Shown here one piece after another: positions 7,976-16,844 of a stretch of DNA of 64,000 bases (the stretch's first letter is position 1; every line of letters starts with the position of its first letter). Source of the DNA: SHZI01 sp963802215 (GTDB lineage Bacteria > Pseudomonadota > Gammaproteobacteria > Steroidobacterales > GCA-2729495); NCBI GenBank assembly GCA_963802215.1, contig CAWDHQ010000001.1, positions 1,798,001 to 1,862,000 on the forward strand. The letters are read 5' to 3'. Made by a program: the position numbers and the translations under genes. The notes beneath the pieces were generated by a model that worked only from the letters and a program-made list of their open reading frames with translations, was not told the origin of the DNA and did not search any database.

Positions 7976-8165
7976 TTTTTTTTGGCGGATCATCCCGGGC
8001 CGCCGCGCACTGGCGCAGGAGCCGGTCGAAGTGGGCCCGCTGCCAGGCGGGAAGTTCCAGCGTCTCGATGTCGGCGGGGCAGCCCACGCTCCGGCGGAGG
8101 ATCTCGGCCAGCGCCAGGCGCTCCGCGGCCGGCAGGCCGAGCAGGATGGTGATATCCACGTTCAC
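7959..8165 (-). pseudogene. Small addiction-module-like protein gene, 3' end replaced by the IS
   Basis: A GTG-started frame gives a 68-residue product. Its body (LLGLPAAERLALAEILRRS ... WQRAHFDRLLRQ) resembles the short addiction-module (TIGR02574/PF09720-type) antitoxin-like proteins that carry LPPEERxxLAExL. The last codons (RFIAV and stop) come from the ISL3 right end. With the IS and one T8 removed, the frame would run on through the terminator palindrome to a TAG near 6645. No toxin partner is adjacent. The family assignment is tentative because the protein is short. Confidence 0.45.
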
Positions 8166-8264
8166 CCAGCGAACCTACGCCCCGGGCCTGGGACGGCACA
8201 AGGCACGCTTTCCCGCGACTTCAGCGGGGTTTGAGGGGCTACCTGCCCTGCCGCGCCGAGTGCC

Positions 8265-9629
8265 CTAGACGGGCTCGTCGTGGTCCTGGGCGGGCAGTCC
8301 CCGACCCGGCATGTCCCGGCCGGGAGACTCCACCACGCGACTGAACTGGCTCCCGAGCCGCCAGGCCACGCCGGCCCAGGCGGCGGCGATCACCACGCCG
8401 GCAGCGGCGGTTCCCGCCAGCCCCAGTCCGGCGCTGGCCAGCAGGGCGTAGAGCCAGGCATTGGCGGCGTCCCCGCCCCGGTAGATGACGGTGTCGATGA
8501 CGTTCTTGGCCTTGAAGCGGCTCTCCTTCGGCAGGGCCGTGAAGAGCAGCTCCCGGGCCGGCCGTGTGATCGCGTAGTCCCCCGCCCGGCGCAGCACCTG
8601 CACCGCGAGCAGCATCAGCAGTCCGGGGGCTGCGGCGAGTGCCAGGAAGCCGCCGATCATGAACACCGGGACGGCCAGCAGGACGGCCGTCAGGCCAAAG
8701 CGCGCCACGAGGCGGCCCGTCACGAGGATCTGGAAGGGAATGCACAGGGCGTTCACGGTCAGGTCCACCGCCGCCAGGACCCGGGTGCGCTCGGCCGACG
8801 TGGCCAGGGTGTCACGCAGCAGCTCGGCCTGCTCCATGTACATGAAGGTGCCGACGGCGGTGAAGAGCAGGACGAACAGCGCGATGCCGAGCAGGTAGCG
8901 GGAGCCGGCCAGCAGGGAGATGCCAGCCAGAGGGTTGCCGCCGATGGGTTCGTCGGTCTGCATCGGTCCGGACAGCGACTTGTGCGGACTGGCGGGGGAC
9001 ACCCGCTCCCAGTGCAGCAGGTAGCGGACCAGCGCGACCGTGGCCAGGAGCAGCAGGCCGGCGCTGAACAGGAGGCCGTCGATGCCGAAGTCCTCCGCCA
9101 ACAGGGCGGTGATGGCCGGACCCGCGACGGCACCCGCGCTCCCACCGGCCGCCAGGAACCCGAAGAGCCGCCGGGCCTGGGCCGGCGACAGCAGGTCGGC
9201 CATGAAGCTCCAGTAGACCGACAGCACGAACAGGTTGAAGACGCCGACCCACACGAAGAACGCCTGGGCCACCCAGGCCGGCGGCTCGTCGCCCGATTCG
9301 CGGAACACCGTGTAGAAGCTGGCAACCATGGCGACCATCACCAGCGAGACCCACGGCACGAACCGCGAACGTGAGACGTGGGTGCAGGCCCAGCCGTAGA
9401 GGGGCACGACCAGCAGGGTTGCCGAGAACGACAGGAGGAACAGGTACTTCAGGTTCTCCACGCCGCCAGCGATGCCCATGGCATCCCGTACGGGCCGGAG
9501 CATGTAGTACGCGGCCATCATGCAGAAGCCGTAGCCCGCGCCGGCGAGAGCCGCGCCGACCTCGTCCCGCTCAGCCCCGATCAGGCGGGCAGCGGCGCCC
9601 AGCGGACCCGCCAGAGGACGCGACGGCAT
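8265..9629 (-). CDS. NTP/NDP-transporter-like MFS membrane protein, copy 1
   Basis: This 454-residue, roughly 12-helix membrane protein starts at the ATG at 9629 (MPSRPLAG). It shares with its upstream neighbour the blocks YxxRPVRDAMG, VVPLYGWACT, the VYWSFMADL aromatic motif, ARRLFGFLAAGGSAGAVAGP and RFKAKNVIDTVIYRGGDA. These features fit the ATP/ADP-transporter-like branch of the major facilitator superfamily; no substrate can be assigned. It follows copy 2 by 32 bp in the same direction and is the last gene of the minus-strand run that starts with transketolase. The C-terminal tail is hydrophilic and acidic. Confidence 0.75.
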   Translation of the reverse strand: MPSRPLAGPLGAAARLIGAERDEVGAALAGAGYGFCMMAAYYMLRPVRDAMGIAGGVENLKYLFLLSFSATLLVVPLYGWACTHVSRSRFVPWVSLVMVAMVASFYTVFRESGDEPPAWVAQAFFVWVGVFNLFVLSVYWSFMADLLSPAQARRLFGFLAAGGSAGAVAGPAITALLAEDFGIDGLLFSAGLLLLATVALVRYLLHWERVSPASPHKSLSGPMQTDEPIGGNPLAGISLLAGSRYLLGIALFVLLFTAVGTFMYMEQAELLRDTLATSAERTRVLAAVDLTVNALCIPFQILVTGRLVARFGLTAVLLAVPVFMIGGFLALAAAPGLLMLLAVQVLRRAGDYAITRPARELLFTALPKESRFKAKNVIDTVIYRGGDAANAWLYALLASAGLGLAGTAAAGVVIAAAWAGVAWRLGSQFSRVVESPGRDMPGRGLPAQDHDEPV

Positions 9630-9661
9630 GGCGTCGTGGGCAGGGCGCGCGGGTGGCCGGG

Positions 9662-10975
9662 CTAGTGGCCCGGCGGTGTCCTGGCCGCAACGCCGCCCGT
9701 TGCCTGGCGCCGGCCCAGCCACCAGCCGTTCAGCGCCCAGGCCGCTGCCAGGCCCGCACCGAGCAGCGCCACGCCGACCGTGGAGAGGCCACCTGCCTCG
9801 AGACCGGTCTTTACCTGGGCCGACAGCGCGTCGCCGCCCCGGTACACGGGCACGTCGATGAGGTTCTTGGCCTTGTACTTGGTTTCGGTGTCCACGAGGC
9901 TGAAGAGCATTTCCCGGCCCGGCCGGATGAAGGCGTACTCGCCGACCCGCCGCGCCACGAAGACTACAGCCAGCACGGCGAAGGTGTTCACGGCCGCCAG
10001 ACCGAGGAATCCGCCGACCATGATCAGCGGCACGATCGTCAGCAGCGCCACCACGCCGAGCTTCGACGCCACCCGCCCCGTGATGAACAGCTGCAGGAGC
10101 ACGGTCAGGCCCTGCACGATGTAGTCGAGTCGCGCGAAGACCTGGGTGCGTTGCTCGTTGTCCGTGAACGTTTCGCTCACCAGGCGAAGCTGCTCGAAGT
10201 AGAGGAAGGTGTTCACCGACGCGAGCAGGATCACGAACAGCGAAATGCCGAGCAGGTAGGGCGACTTGAGCACCAGCGAGAAGCCCGAGAACGGATTGCC
10301 GCCCATGGGCCGGTCCGGTGCGCGGGGCGCGGCGGGATCCACCGGCATGGAGGACCAGACACCAAGCAGCTTGCGCTGGCAGAGGATCGCAATCATGAAC
10401 GCGCCGGCACCCATGTACAGCACGCCGGGATTGCCGATCCACTGGACGGTCAGGTCCGTCAGCAGCGGGCCGACGAGCGCACCGGTGGTCCCGCCCGCGG
10501 CGATGACCCCGAAGAGCCGGCGGGTCTGGTTCGCGTCGAAGAGTTCCAGCAGGAAGCTCCAGAACACGGACACGATGAACAGGTTCAGCACGCTGATCCA
10601 GACGTAGAAGAACTGCGCCACGGCCGAGTTGGTCTCGTCGGCAGACAGCGCCAGGCCAACGCCGGCTAGCGACAGGGAAACCAGCCCGTAGATCCAGGGC
10701 AGGAACGCACTGCGCCGGAACTTGGTGCAGGCCCAGCCATAGAGGGGCACCACCGCGAGGGACACGATCCAGGTGACGACGTAGAGGTCGCTGACGCGAT
10801 CCGAGCCGAGCACGGTACCCATGGTCTCCCGGACCGGACGGACGGCGAAGTAGCCACCGAGCACGCAGAAGAACAGCAGGAAGGCCGTGACGACGGCCTG
10901 GATTTCGGACGGCTCGATCCGCGCGGTCCTGCCGAGCAGCCGCCCGAGGGCGGTGGGATGCCGCGTACCGCTCAT
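9662..10975 (-). CDS. NTP/NDP-transporter-like MFS membrane protein, copy 2
   Basis: This 437-residue paralogue of the next gene has the same motifs: YFAVRPVRETMG, VVPLYGWACTKF, FWSFLLELFDANQTRRLFG, AAGGTTGALVGP and KYKAKNLIDVPVYRGGDA. About 12 transmembrane segments are visible with a loop near mid-protein (DRPMGGNPFSG) that both copies share. Its ATG overlaps the stop of the upstream SDR gene (ATGA), so the two are probably translationally coupled. The conservation of KAKN.ID..YRGGDA in both copies suggests functional importance. Substrate unknown. Confidence 0.75.
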   Translation of the reverse strand: MSGTRHPTALGRLLGRTARIEPSEIQAVVTAFLLFFCVLGGYFAVRPVRETMGTVLGSDRVSDLYVVTWIVSLAVVPLYGWACTKFRRSAFLPWIYGLVSLSLAGVGLALSADETNSAVAQFFYVWISVLNLFIVSVFWSFLLELFDANQTRRLFGVIAAGGTTGALVGPLLTDLTVQWIGNPGVLYMGAGAFMIAILCQRKLLGVWSSMPVDPAAPRAPDRPMGGNPFSGFSLVLKSPYLLGISLFVILLASVNTFLYFEQLRLVSETFTDNEQRTQVFARLDYIVQGLTVLLQLFITGRVASKLGVVALLTIVPLIMVGGFLGLAAVNTFAVLAVVFVARRVGEYAFIRPGREMLFSLVDTETKYKAKNLIDVPVYRGGDALSAQVKTGLEAGGLSTVGVALLGAGLAAAWALNGWWLGRRQATGGVAARTPPGH

Positions 10976-11745
10976 GGCTGCACCCCGTCGGCAGCCAGGT
11001 CAGGGGCCAGCCTGCCGAACGCCGCGTCCCAGTCCACGTCGGGACTGGACCCCGGCGCGCTGTAGAGCTCGAAGGTGCGGTTGCGGGCAGCCGGGGTTTT
11101 CAGGGCAGCGACGCACACGCGAGCCACGTCCCCGCGGGGAATGAAACCGGTACCTTTGTCGCCCTGCTCGAGCCGGACGCCACTCTGTCCGCCCGGCTTG
11201 CTGGTGAGGCCGCCCGGCCTGACGATGGTGTAGGGCACGCCGCTGGCGCGCACGGCATCCTCGCCCTTGCCCTTCCAGATCAGTACGTTGTCGAACATCC
11301 GGTTCAGCGGGTGATCCAGCCGGGTGACGCCGGCCGAGGAGACGATGACCAGCTGGTCCAGCTTCGCCGCCGCCGAGGCATCGGCCAGGTTGCGGACGCC
11401 CTGGAAGTCGACGAACTCGGGACCGTTGGCCGGATCCTTGCGGGTGGCACCGATGGCCGAAATGACGAATCGGGCGCCCTGCAGGGCGGCGTCGATGGTC
11501 GTCCGCTGACGGACGTCGCCTGTGGCGTACTCCACGCTGTCTCCGAGTACGTTCCGGGCACTCGCCGGGTCCCGGACCAGGGCACGGACGCGGAAACCCG
11601 CGGCATTGAGTTCGCGGACGATCTCCCGGCCCGTACCGCCGGTGGCCCCAGCCACGAGAACGAGATCCGCCGCCACCGCCTGGCCGCTGCCAGACAGCAA
11701 CGCCAGCGCCATCACCCAGGCCTGCCTGGTCCCGAACATCCCCAT
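10972..11745 (-). CDS. NAD(P)-binding atypical SDR protein with an N-terminal export signal
   Basis: This 257-residue protein has a Rossmann nucleotide loop (VAGATGGTGREIVREL) at about residues 30-45, as in atypical short-chain dehydrogenases of the NmrA/SDR_a5 group, and IVRPGGL plus FIPRGDVARVCVAAL further on. The dinucleotide domain is preceded by a classic Sec-like signal (TRQAWVMALALLSGSGQAVAA), which is odd for a cofactor-binding protein. The ATG at 11745 has an AGGGCAGG site; a GTG two codons earlier is possible. It ends in a 4-bp overlap with the downstream membrane protein. Confidence 0.75.
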   Translation of the reverse strand: MGMFGTRQAWVMALALLSGSGQAVAADLVLVAGATGGTGREIVRELNAAGFRVRALVRDPASARNVLGDSVEYATGDVRQRTTIDAALQGARFVISAIGATRKDPANGPEFVDFQGVRNLADASAAAKLDQLVIVSSAGVTRLDHPLNRMFDNVLIWKGKGEDAVRASGVPYTIVRPGGLTSKPGGQSGVRLEQGDKGTGFIPRGDVARVCVAALKTPAARNRTFELYSAPGSSPDVDWDAAFGRLAPDLAADGVQP

Positions 11746-11834
11746 GATCACCTGCCCTGAACAGTAAGCCGCGGGGAGTATAGCCGTGGCCCATCCGGGC
11801 CGGCCCGGCCGGGCGCGGTCATTTCACTGCTCGG

Positions 11835-13268
11835 TCAGGACTCCGGGACGACTGACAGGATCTGCATGGAATTTGTCTTGCCGGCCACGCCAGTCAGCTC
11901 GCCCTTCGTGACGATGACCAGGTCCCCCGCCCGGACGTGGCCCATGCCGAGCAATCGCTGGAACACTTCCTGGTGGATGCGCTCCACGTCGGTGTGCGTG
12001 ATGTCGAAGGGCACGGGGTAGACGCCCCGGTACATCACGACCCGCCGCAGCGTGGTCTCGTGGCGGGTGAAGGCGAAGATCGGGATGTCGGAGCGGATAC
12101 GGGACATCCACAGGGGCGTGGAACCGGATTCGGTCAGGGCAATGATCGCGCTCACAGGGAGGTGATTCGCGGTGTACATCACGGCCATCGCGATGGCCTC
12201 GTCCACCCCGGCGAACCGGTCCTCGTCCCGATGTTTCGGCCTGCCGAGGGTCAGGTAGTAGCTCTCGGCGCCGATGCAGACCTCCGCCATCGTGGCGACG
12301 GCCCGGACGGGATACTCCCCGACGGCCGTCTCCGCCGACAGCATCACGGCATCGGTGCCGTCCATCACGGCGTTGGCGATGTCCGACACCTCGGCGCGGG
12401 TCGGCACCTGGCTGTGGATCATCGATTCCAGCATCTGGGTGGCCGTGATCGCCACCTTGTGCCGCTGGCGGGTCATCTTGAGGATCTTCTTCTGCAGGCC
12501 CGTGAGCCCGGCGTAGCCCATTTCGACGCCCAGGTCGCCCCGGGCCACCATCACGGCGTCCGTCGCGTCGATGATGCTCTCGAGGTTGGCAATGGCCTCC
12601 GCCCGCTCGATCTTCGCCACGAGGCGCGCGGTGCCGCCGGCCTCCCGCAGCAGGGCCCGGGCCTCGTGCAGGTCTTCCGCGCGGCGCACGAACGACACGG
12701 CCAGCCAGTCGACGCCGAGCGCGGCCGCCCGCTTCACGTCCTCACGGTCCTTGTCCGTCAGCGCGGGCGCCGACAGGCCGCCGCCCTGCTTGTTGATGCC
12801 CTTGTTGTCGGCCAGCCGGCCGCCCTGGGTCACGAGGCAGTGGATCCGGGTGCCGGACACCCGGTCAACCGTCAGGGTGATGAAGCCGTCGTCGAGCAGC
12901 AGCACGTCGCCGGGCGCGACATCCTTGCTGAGCGGGGCATAGGCCACGCCCACGCCCTCCAGGGATCCGCCGTCGGGATCCATCGCGGAATCCAGGATGA
13001 AGGTCTGGCCGTCCACGAGCTGCACGGGACCGTCGCGAAACCTCTGGATGCGGATCTTGGGGCCCTGCAGGTCGCCGAGCACCGCGACGTACCTGCCGTG
13101 CTTCGCCGCGACCTCGCGGACCATGCGGACACGACGCTCGCGGTCGCCGGCGCCACCGTGCGAGAAATTGACGCGCACCACGTCGGCGCCCGCAGCGATG
13201 AGTTTCCCGAGAGTGACGGGATCGTCGGTGGCGGGACCGAGGGTGGCGATGATCTTCGTCCTGCGCAT
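11835..13268 (-). CDS. pyk: Pyruvate kinase
   Basis: This 477-residue enzyme makes ATP and pyruvate from ADP and phosphoenolpyruvate, the last step of glycolysis. Motifs: MRRTKIIATLGPA at the N-terminus, VRVNFSHGG, the active-site segment VAKIERAEAIANL, MVARGDLGVE with the catalytic acids, TQMLESM, and the C-terminal allosteric-type domain. I start at the ATG at 13268, since homologues begin MRRTK; a GTG at 13283 is also open. It belongs to the tkt-gap-pgk-glycerate kinase-pyk run on the minus strand. Confidence 0.95.
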   Translation of the reverse strand: MRRTKIIATLGPATDDPVTLGKLIAAGADVVRVNFSHGGAGDRERRVRMVREVAAKHGRYVAVLGDLQGPKIRIQRFRDGPVQLVDGQTFILDSAMDPDGGSLEGVGVAYAPLSKDVAPGDVLLLDDGFITLTVDRVSGTRIHCLVTQGGRLADNKGINKQGGGLSAPALTDKDREDVKRAAALGVDWLAVSFVRRAEDLHEARALLREAGGTARLVAKIERAEAIANLESIIDATDAVMVARGDLGVEMGYAGLTGLQKKILKMTRQRHKVAITATQMLESMIHSQVPTRAEVSDIANAVMDGTDAVMLSAETAVGEYPVRAVATMAEVCIGAESYYLTLGRPKHRDEDRFAGVDEAIAMAVMYTANHLPVSAIIALTESGSTPLWMSRIRSDIPIFAFTRHETTLRRVVMYRGVYPVPFDITHTDVERIHQEVFQRLLGMGHVRAGDLVIVTKGELTGVAGKTNSMQILSVVPES

Positions 13269-13339
13269 GACGAGATTTACCACCGGTACAAGAAGTTAAC
13301 CCGGTCCATTATCACACAGCGTCCGCCACAGCGACGGGT

Positions 13340-14611
13340 TCAGTCGACCAGCGCGATGCGCAGGTCGTTGACGTTGGTGCGCGTCGGGCCCGTGACCAGC
13401 AGGTCGCCGAGCGCCGCAAAGAAATCGTAACTGTGCTGCGCGGACAGGCTGGCGACGGCGTCCTGGCCCAGTGCCGCGGCACGCTGCAGGGTATCGGGCG
13501 TGATCAGCACGCCGGCGTTGTCGCCGGTGCCATCCAGGCCATCGGTATCCGCGGCCAGGGCGTGAATGCCGGCGTCCGGCCCGAGCTCCACGGCGAGCGC
13601 CAGCAGGTACTCGCCATTGCGTCCGCCCCGTCCGGCTGCGCGGGCGATGCTGACCGTGGTCTCGCCGCCGGAGACCAGTGCCGCCCGCTGCCCGCCCGCC
13701 CGCAGGCCCCGGATCACGGCCGCATGGGCCCGGGCGGCGTCCGTGGCCGGACCGTTTGCCGGCGGCAGGACCCGGACCGGCCAGCCGGCCGCCCCGGCGA
13801 CGCGGGCCGCTGCCTCGACTGCCGTGACGTTGCTTGCCACGACCCGGCCCGTGACCGTGGGAAATGGGGCCACCGGTGCGCCGGGCGACACCGGGTCCTC
13901 CAGCGCACGGGCGACGGCGGGTGGCGGAGCAATGCCGTAACGGTCGAGGATCGCGCGGGCATCGGCCCGGGACGTCGGGTCCGGCGACAGGGGTCCGGAG
14001 CCGATGTCGGCAAGGACATCCCCCGGCACGTCGGAGAGGGCCAGCAACAGGATCTCTCCCGCGCGGATCTGCCGGGCCAGGCCGCCGCCCTTAATCGCGG
14101 ACAGCTTGCGGCGGACGGCGTTGATCCCGGCAATGGGGGCGCCCGAGGCCAGCAGCTGACGGCTGATCGCCTGCTTGTCGGCCAGGGTCAGGCCAGGGGC
14201 CGGCTGGACCAGCAGTGACGATGCGCCACCGGAGAGCAGCACGAGGCAACGGTCGGCCGGCTCGCAGCTTCGCGCCACCTGAAGGATGCGGGCACCTGCA
14301 GCGACGCTGGCAGCATCGGGAACCGGATGGCCCGCCTCGAGTATCTCGATGCCTGGTGACTGCTCGCCGGGGCGCAGGCCATGGCCATGGCGGGTGACGA
14401 CGGCGCCGCTGACAGGCCCGAGCCCGTGTGCGGCGTGATGGGCGGCGACGGCGGCGGCCATCGAGGCGGCCGCCTTCCCCGCGCCCAGGACGATCGTGCG
14501 GCCCGCAGGCCGGGCCGCGGGCAGGAAGCCGGGCAGGCAATGCGCGGGATCTGCCGCGTCGAGGCCGGCGCGGAACAGCCGGGTCAGCAGCTCACTTGCC
14601 GGCGCGGGCAC
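13340..14611 (-). CDS. Glycerate 2-kinase (MOFRL family)
   Basis: This 423-residue protein is of the MOFRL-type glycerate kinase family, which forms 2-phosphoglycerate from glycerate and ATP (the family is often named hydroxypyruvate reductase TtuD). Motifs: TIVLGAGKAAASMAAAV, VVTRHGHG, VLLSGGASSLL, KLSAIKGGGLA, ALSDVPGDVLADIGSGP, VASN, and the C-terminal SGGETTVS...GRNGEYLLALA...DTDGLDGTGDNAG. The GTG at 14611 overlaps the pgk stop by 20 bp; a frame extending further into pgk has unlikely sequence. Lying between pgk and pyk, it would feed glycerate into lower glycolysis. Confidence 0.88.
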   Translation of the reverse strand: MPAPASELLTRLFRAGLDAADPAHCLPGFLPAARPAGRTIVLGAGKAAASMAAAVAAHHAAHGLGPVSGAVVTRHGHGLRPGEQSPGIEILEAGHPVPDAASVAAGARILQVARSCEPADRCLVLLSGGASSLLVQPAPGLTLADKQAISRQLLASGAPIAGINAVRRKLSAIKGGGLARQIRAGEILLLALSDVPGDVLADIGSGPLSPDPTSRADARAILDRYGIAPPPAVARALEDPVSPGAPVAPFPTVTGRVVASNVTAVEAAARVAGAAGWPVRVLPPANGPATDAARAHAAVIRGLRAGGQRAALVSGGETTVSIARAAGRGGRNGEYLLALAVELGPDAGIHALAADTDGLDGTGDNAGVLITPDTLQRAAALGQDAVASLSAQHSYDFFAALGDLLVTGPTRTNVNDLRIALVD

Positions 14612-15818
14612 GCCGGGAAGGACCCGAGCGCTTCTTCGCGCCGATCGCAGCCCTGGCCGCCAGCACCGCCACGGCCGGCAGCACGGTGCCATCCAGGAAC
14701 TCGAGAAACGCGCCGCCACCCGTCGAGACGTAGGAAATCCGGTCCGTGAGGCCGTACTTCTCCAGGGCGGCCAGCGTGTCGCCGCCACCCGCCACGCTGA
14801 ACGCCTTCGACCTGGCCACGGCCTGGGCCAGGCGTTTCGTACCGCGGCCGAACCGGTCGATCTCGAAGACGCCGACGGGACCGTTCCAGATGATGGTTCC
14901 CGCCCGGGCGATCAGTCGCGCGTAGAGTTCGGCAGTGCGGGGCCCGATGTCGAGGATGAGGTCCGCGGGGCCTACCTTGTTCACGGGCCGGGTGGCGGCC
15001 GCGGCCTTCGGCGACACCGCCTTCGCAACGACCACGTCGGTGGGCACCGGGATGGAGGCCCGGAAGCCCTTGCCGGAAAGACGTCGAGCCTCGGCGACGA
15101 GATCCTTCTCGTAAAGCGACTTGCCGACCTGGTGGCCAGCCGCCGCAATGAACGTGTTGGCAATGCCACCGCCAACGATCAGCTGGTCCACCTGCCGCGC
15201 CAGGGACTTCAGGACCGTGAGCTTGGTCGAGACTTTCGAGCCGCCTACGATCGCGACCACGGGCCGCACCGGCTTCCTGAGCACGCGTTCGAGGGCCTCG
15301 AGCTCGGCCATGAGCAGCGGCCCGGCACAGGCCACCGGCGCGTATTTCGCCACGCCATGGGTGCTCGCCTCGGCCCGGTGGGCGGTGCCGAAGGCATCCA
15401 TCACGAAGATGTCGCAGAGCTTCGCCATCTGCTTCGCGAGCGCCGGGGAGTTCTTCTTTTCCCCGGGGTTGAAGCGCACGTTCTCGCACAGCACCACCTC
15501 GTTGCTGGCGATCTCGAAACCGTTCAGCCACTCCCGCACGAGCGGGACCGGCTGGCCCAGCAGCTCCGCAAGACGGATGGCCACCGGCCGCAGCGACAGG
15601 GCGGGATCGTAGACCCCTTCCTTCGGCCTTCCGAGGTGGGACAGAAGGATCACGGCAGCGCCCCGCTCGAGGGCGAGACGGATGGTCGGCAGTGCCGCCA
15701 GGATACGCGCCTCGCTCGTGACGCGGCCGTCCTTCACGGGAACGTTGAAGTCGACCCGGATGAGCACCCGCTTGCCGGCGAGGCTCTGGTCGGTCATGCG
15801 CAGTACTTTGGTGGTCAT
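14592..15818 (-). CDS. pgk: Phosphoglycerate kinase
   Basis: This 408-residue glycolytic enzyme transfers phosphate between 1,3-bisphosphoglycerate and ADP. Motifs: SLAGKRVLIRVDFNVPVKDG at the N-terminus, LLSHLGRP, ENVRFNPGEKKN, DAFGTAHRAEAST, VVAIVGGSKVSTK, and the C-terminal GGGDTLAALEKYG...STGGGAFLEFLDG. The ATG at 15818 overlaps the gap stop codon (ATGA), and the resulting N-terminus aligns with E. coli Pgk; a second ATG at 15797 is possible. The C-terminus has a basic extension (KKRSGPSRRARAGK). Confidence 0.96.
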   Translation of the reverse strand: MTTKVLRMTDQSLAGKRVLIRVDFNVPVKDGRVTSEARILAALPTIRLALERGAAVILLSHLGRPKEGVYDPALSLRPVAIRLAELLGQPVPLVREWLNGFEIASNEVVLCENVRFNPGEKKNSPALAKQMAKLCDIFVMDAFGTAHRAEASTHGVAKYAPVACAGPLLMAELEALERVLRKPVRPVVAIVGGSKVSTKLTVLKSLARQVDQLIVGGGIANTFIAAAGHQVGKSLYEKDLVAEARRLSGKGFRASIPVPTDVVVAKAVSPKAAAATRPVNKVGPADLILDIGPRTAELYARLIARAGTIIWNGPVGVFEIDRFGRGTKRLAQAVARSKAFSVAGGGDTLAALEKYGLTDRISYVSTGGGAFLEFLDGTVLPAVAVLAARAAIGAKKRSGPSRRARAGK

Positions 15819-16828
15819 TTTGCTTTGATCAGTGCCAGGGTGGTGTCGAGCATGCGGTTGGAGAAGCCCCACTCGTTGTCGTACCAGCTGAGCACCTTGA
15901 CGAGGTTGCCACCGCCTACCCGTGTCTGGGTGGAGTCGAAGATGGAGCTCCGCGTGTCATGGTTGAAGTCCACGGACACCAGCGGTTCGGTGTTGTAGCC
16001 GAGGATGCCCTTCAGCTCCCCTTCCGAAGCCGCCTTGAGGATGCCGTTCACCTCGTCCACGGTCGTGGCGCGTGCTGCGGTGAACGTCAGGTCCACCACC
16101 GACACGTTGATCGTCGGCACGCGCATCGCGAAGCCGTCCAGCTTGCCGTTCAGCTCCGGCAGCACCAGGCCGACAGCCGCCGCGGCACCCGTCTTGGTCG
16201 GGATCATGGACATGGTGGCCGACCGGGCCCGCCGCAGGTCCTCGTGGTAGACGTCCGTCAGGACCTGGTCGTTGGTATAGGCATGGATCGTCGTCATGAG
16301 GCCCTGCACCAAGCCAAGCTTCTCGTGGAGCGGCTTCACCAGCGGCGCGAGGCAGTTGGTGGTGCAGGAGGCGTTGGAGATGACCGTGTGAGCCGCCTTC
16401 AGCGACTGGTGGTTCACGCCGTAGACGATCGTGGCGTCCACGTCCTTGCCGCCTGGAGCGGAGATGATGACCTTCTTCGCGCCGCCCTGCAGGTGCGCGG
16501 ATGCCTTCTCCTTGCTGGTGAACAGCCCCGTGCACTCGAGCACCACGTCGACGCCCAGCTCGCCCCAGGGCAGCTCGGCAGGATTGCGCTTGGCGAGGAC
16601 GCGGATCCGGTCGCCATTGACGACCATGTGGTCCCCGTCGACGGCCACGGTGCCGGGGAACTTACCGTGGGCCGTGTCGTGGCGCGTGAGGTGCGCGTTG
16701 GTCTTCGCATCCCCGAGGTCGTTGATGGCGACGATCGAAATCTCGCCGTTCCGCTTCCCCTCATAGAGGGCGCGGAGAACATTCCGGCCAATGCGGCCGT
16801 AACCATTGATTGCAACTTTGACAGGCAT
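15815..16828 (-). CDS. gap: Glyceraldehyde-3-phosphate dehydrogenase, type I
   Basis: This 337-residue enzyme oxidises glyceraldehyde 3-phosphate to 1,3-bisphosphoglycerate. Visible are the NAD-binding start VKVAINGYGRIGRNVLRAL, the adenosine-ribose acid in VAINDLGD, the catalytic cysteine in SNASCTTNCLAPL, the catalytic histidine in TTIHAYTNDQ, and SWYDNEWGFSNRM near the end. The SCTTN motif and the phosphate-site sequence argue for true GAPDH rather than erythrose-4-phosphate dehydrogenase (Epd). It is 16 bp downstream of tkt and overlaps pgk by 4 bp. Confidence 0.95.
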   Translation of the reverse strand: MPVKVAINGYGRIGRNVLRALYEGKRNGEISIVAINDLGDAKTNAHLTRHDTAHGKFPGTVAVDGDHMVVNGDRIRVLAKRNPAELPWGELGVDVVLECTGLFTSKEKASAHLQGGAKKVIISAPGGKDVDATIVYGVNHQSLKAAHTVISNASCTTNCLAPLVKPLHEKLGLVQGLMTTIHAYTNDQVLTDVYHEDLRRARSATMSMIPTKTGAAAAVGLVLPELNGKLDGFAMRVPTINVSVVDLTFTAARATTVDEVNGILKAASEGELKGILGYNTEPLVSVDFNHDTRSSIFDSTQTRVGGGNLVKVLSWYDNEWGFSNRMLDTTLALIKAK

Positions 16829-16844
16829 CCGAACGACTCCTCAA

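Noticed and set aside
8265..10442. A single 725-residue minus-strand protein spanning both transporter-like genes
   Set aside because: Its first 270 residues are antisense-type Arg/Gly/Pro composition in a different frame from the real upstream gene. The true start is the ATG at 9629.
15815..16828. Erythrose-4-phosphate dehydrogenase (epd) instead of gap
   Set aside because: The SCTTN catalytic block and phosphate-site sequence fit GAPDH, and the position beside pgk is shared by both, so context does not favour epd.
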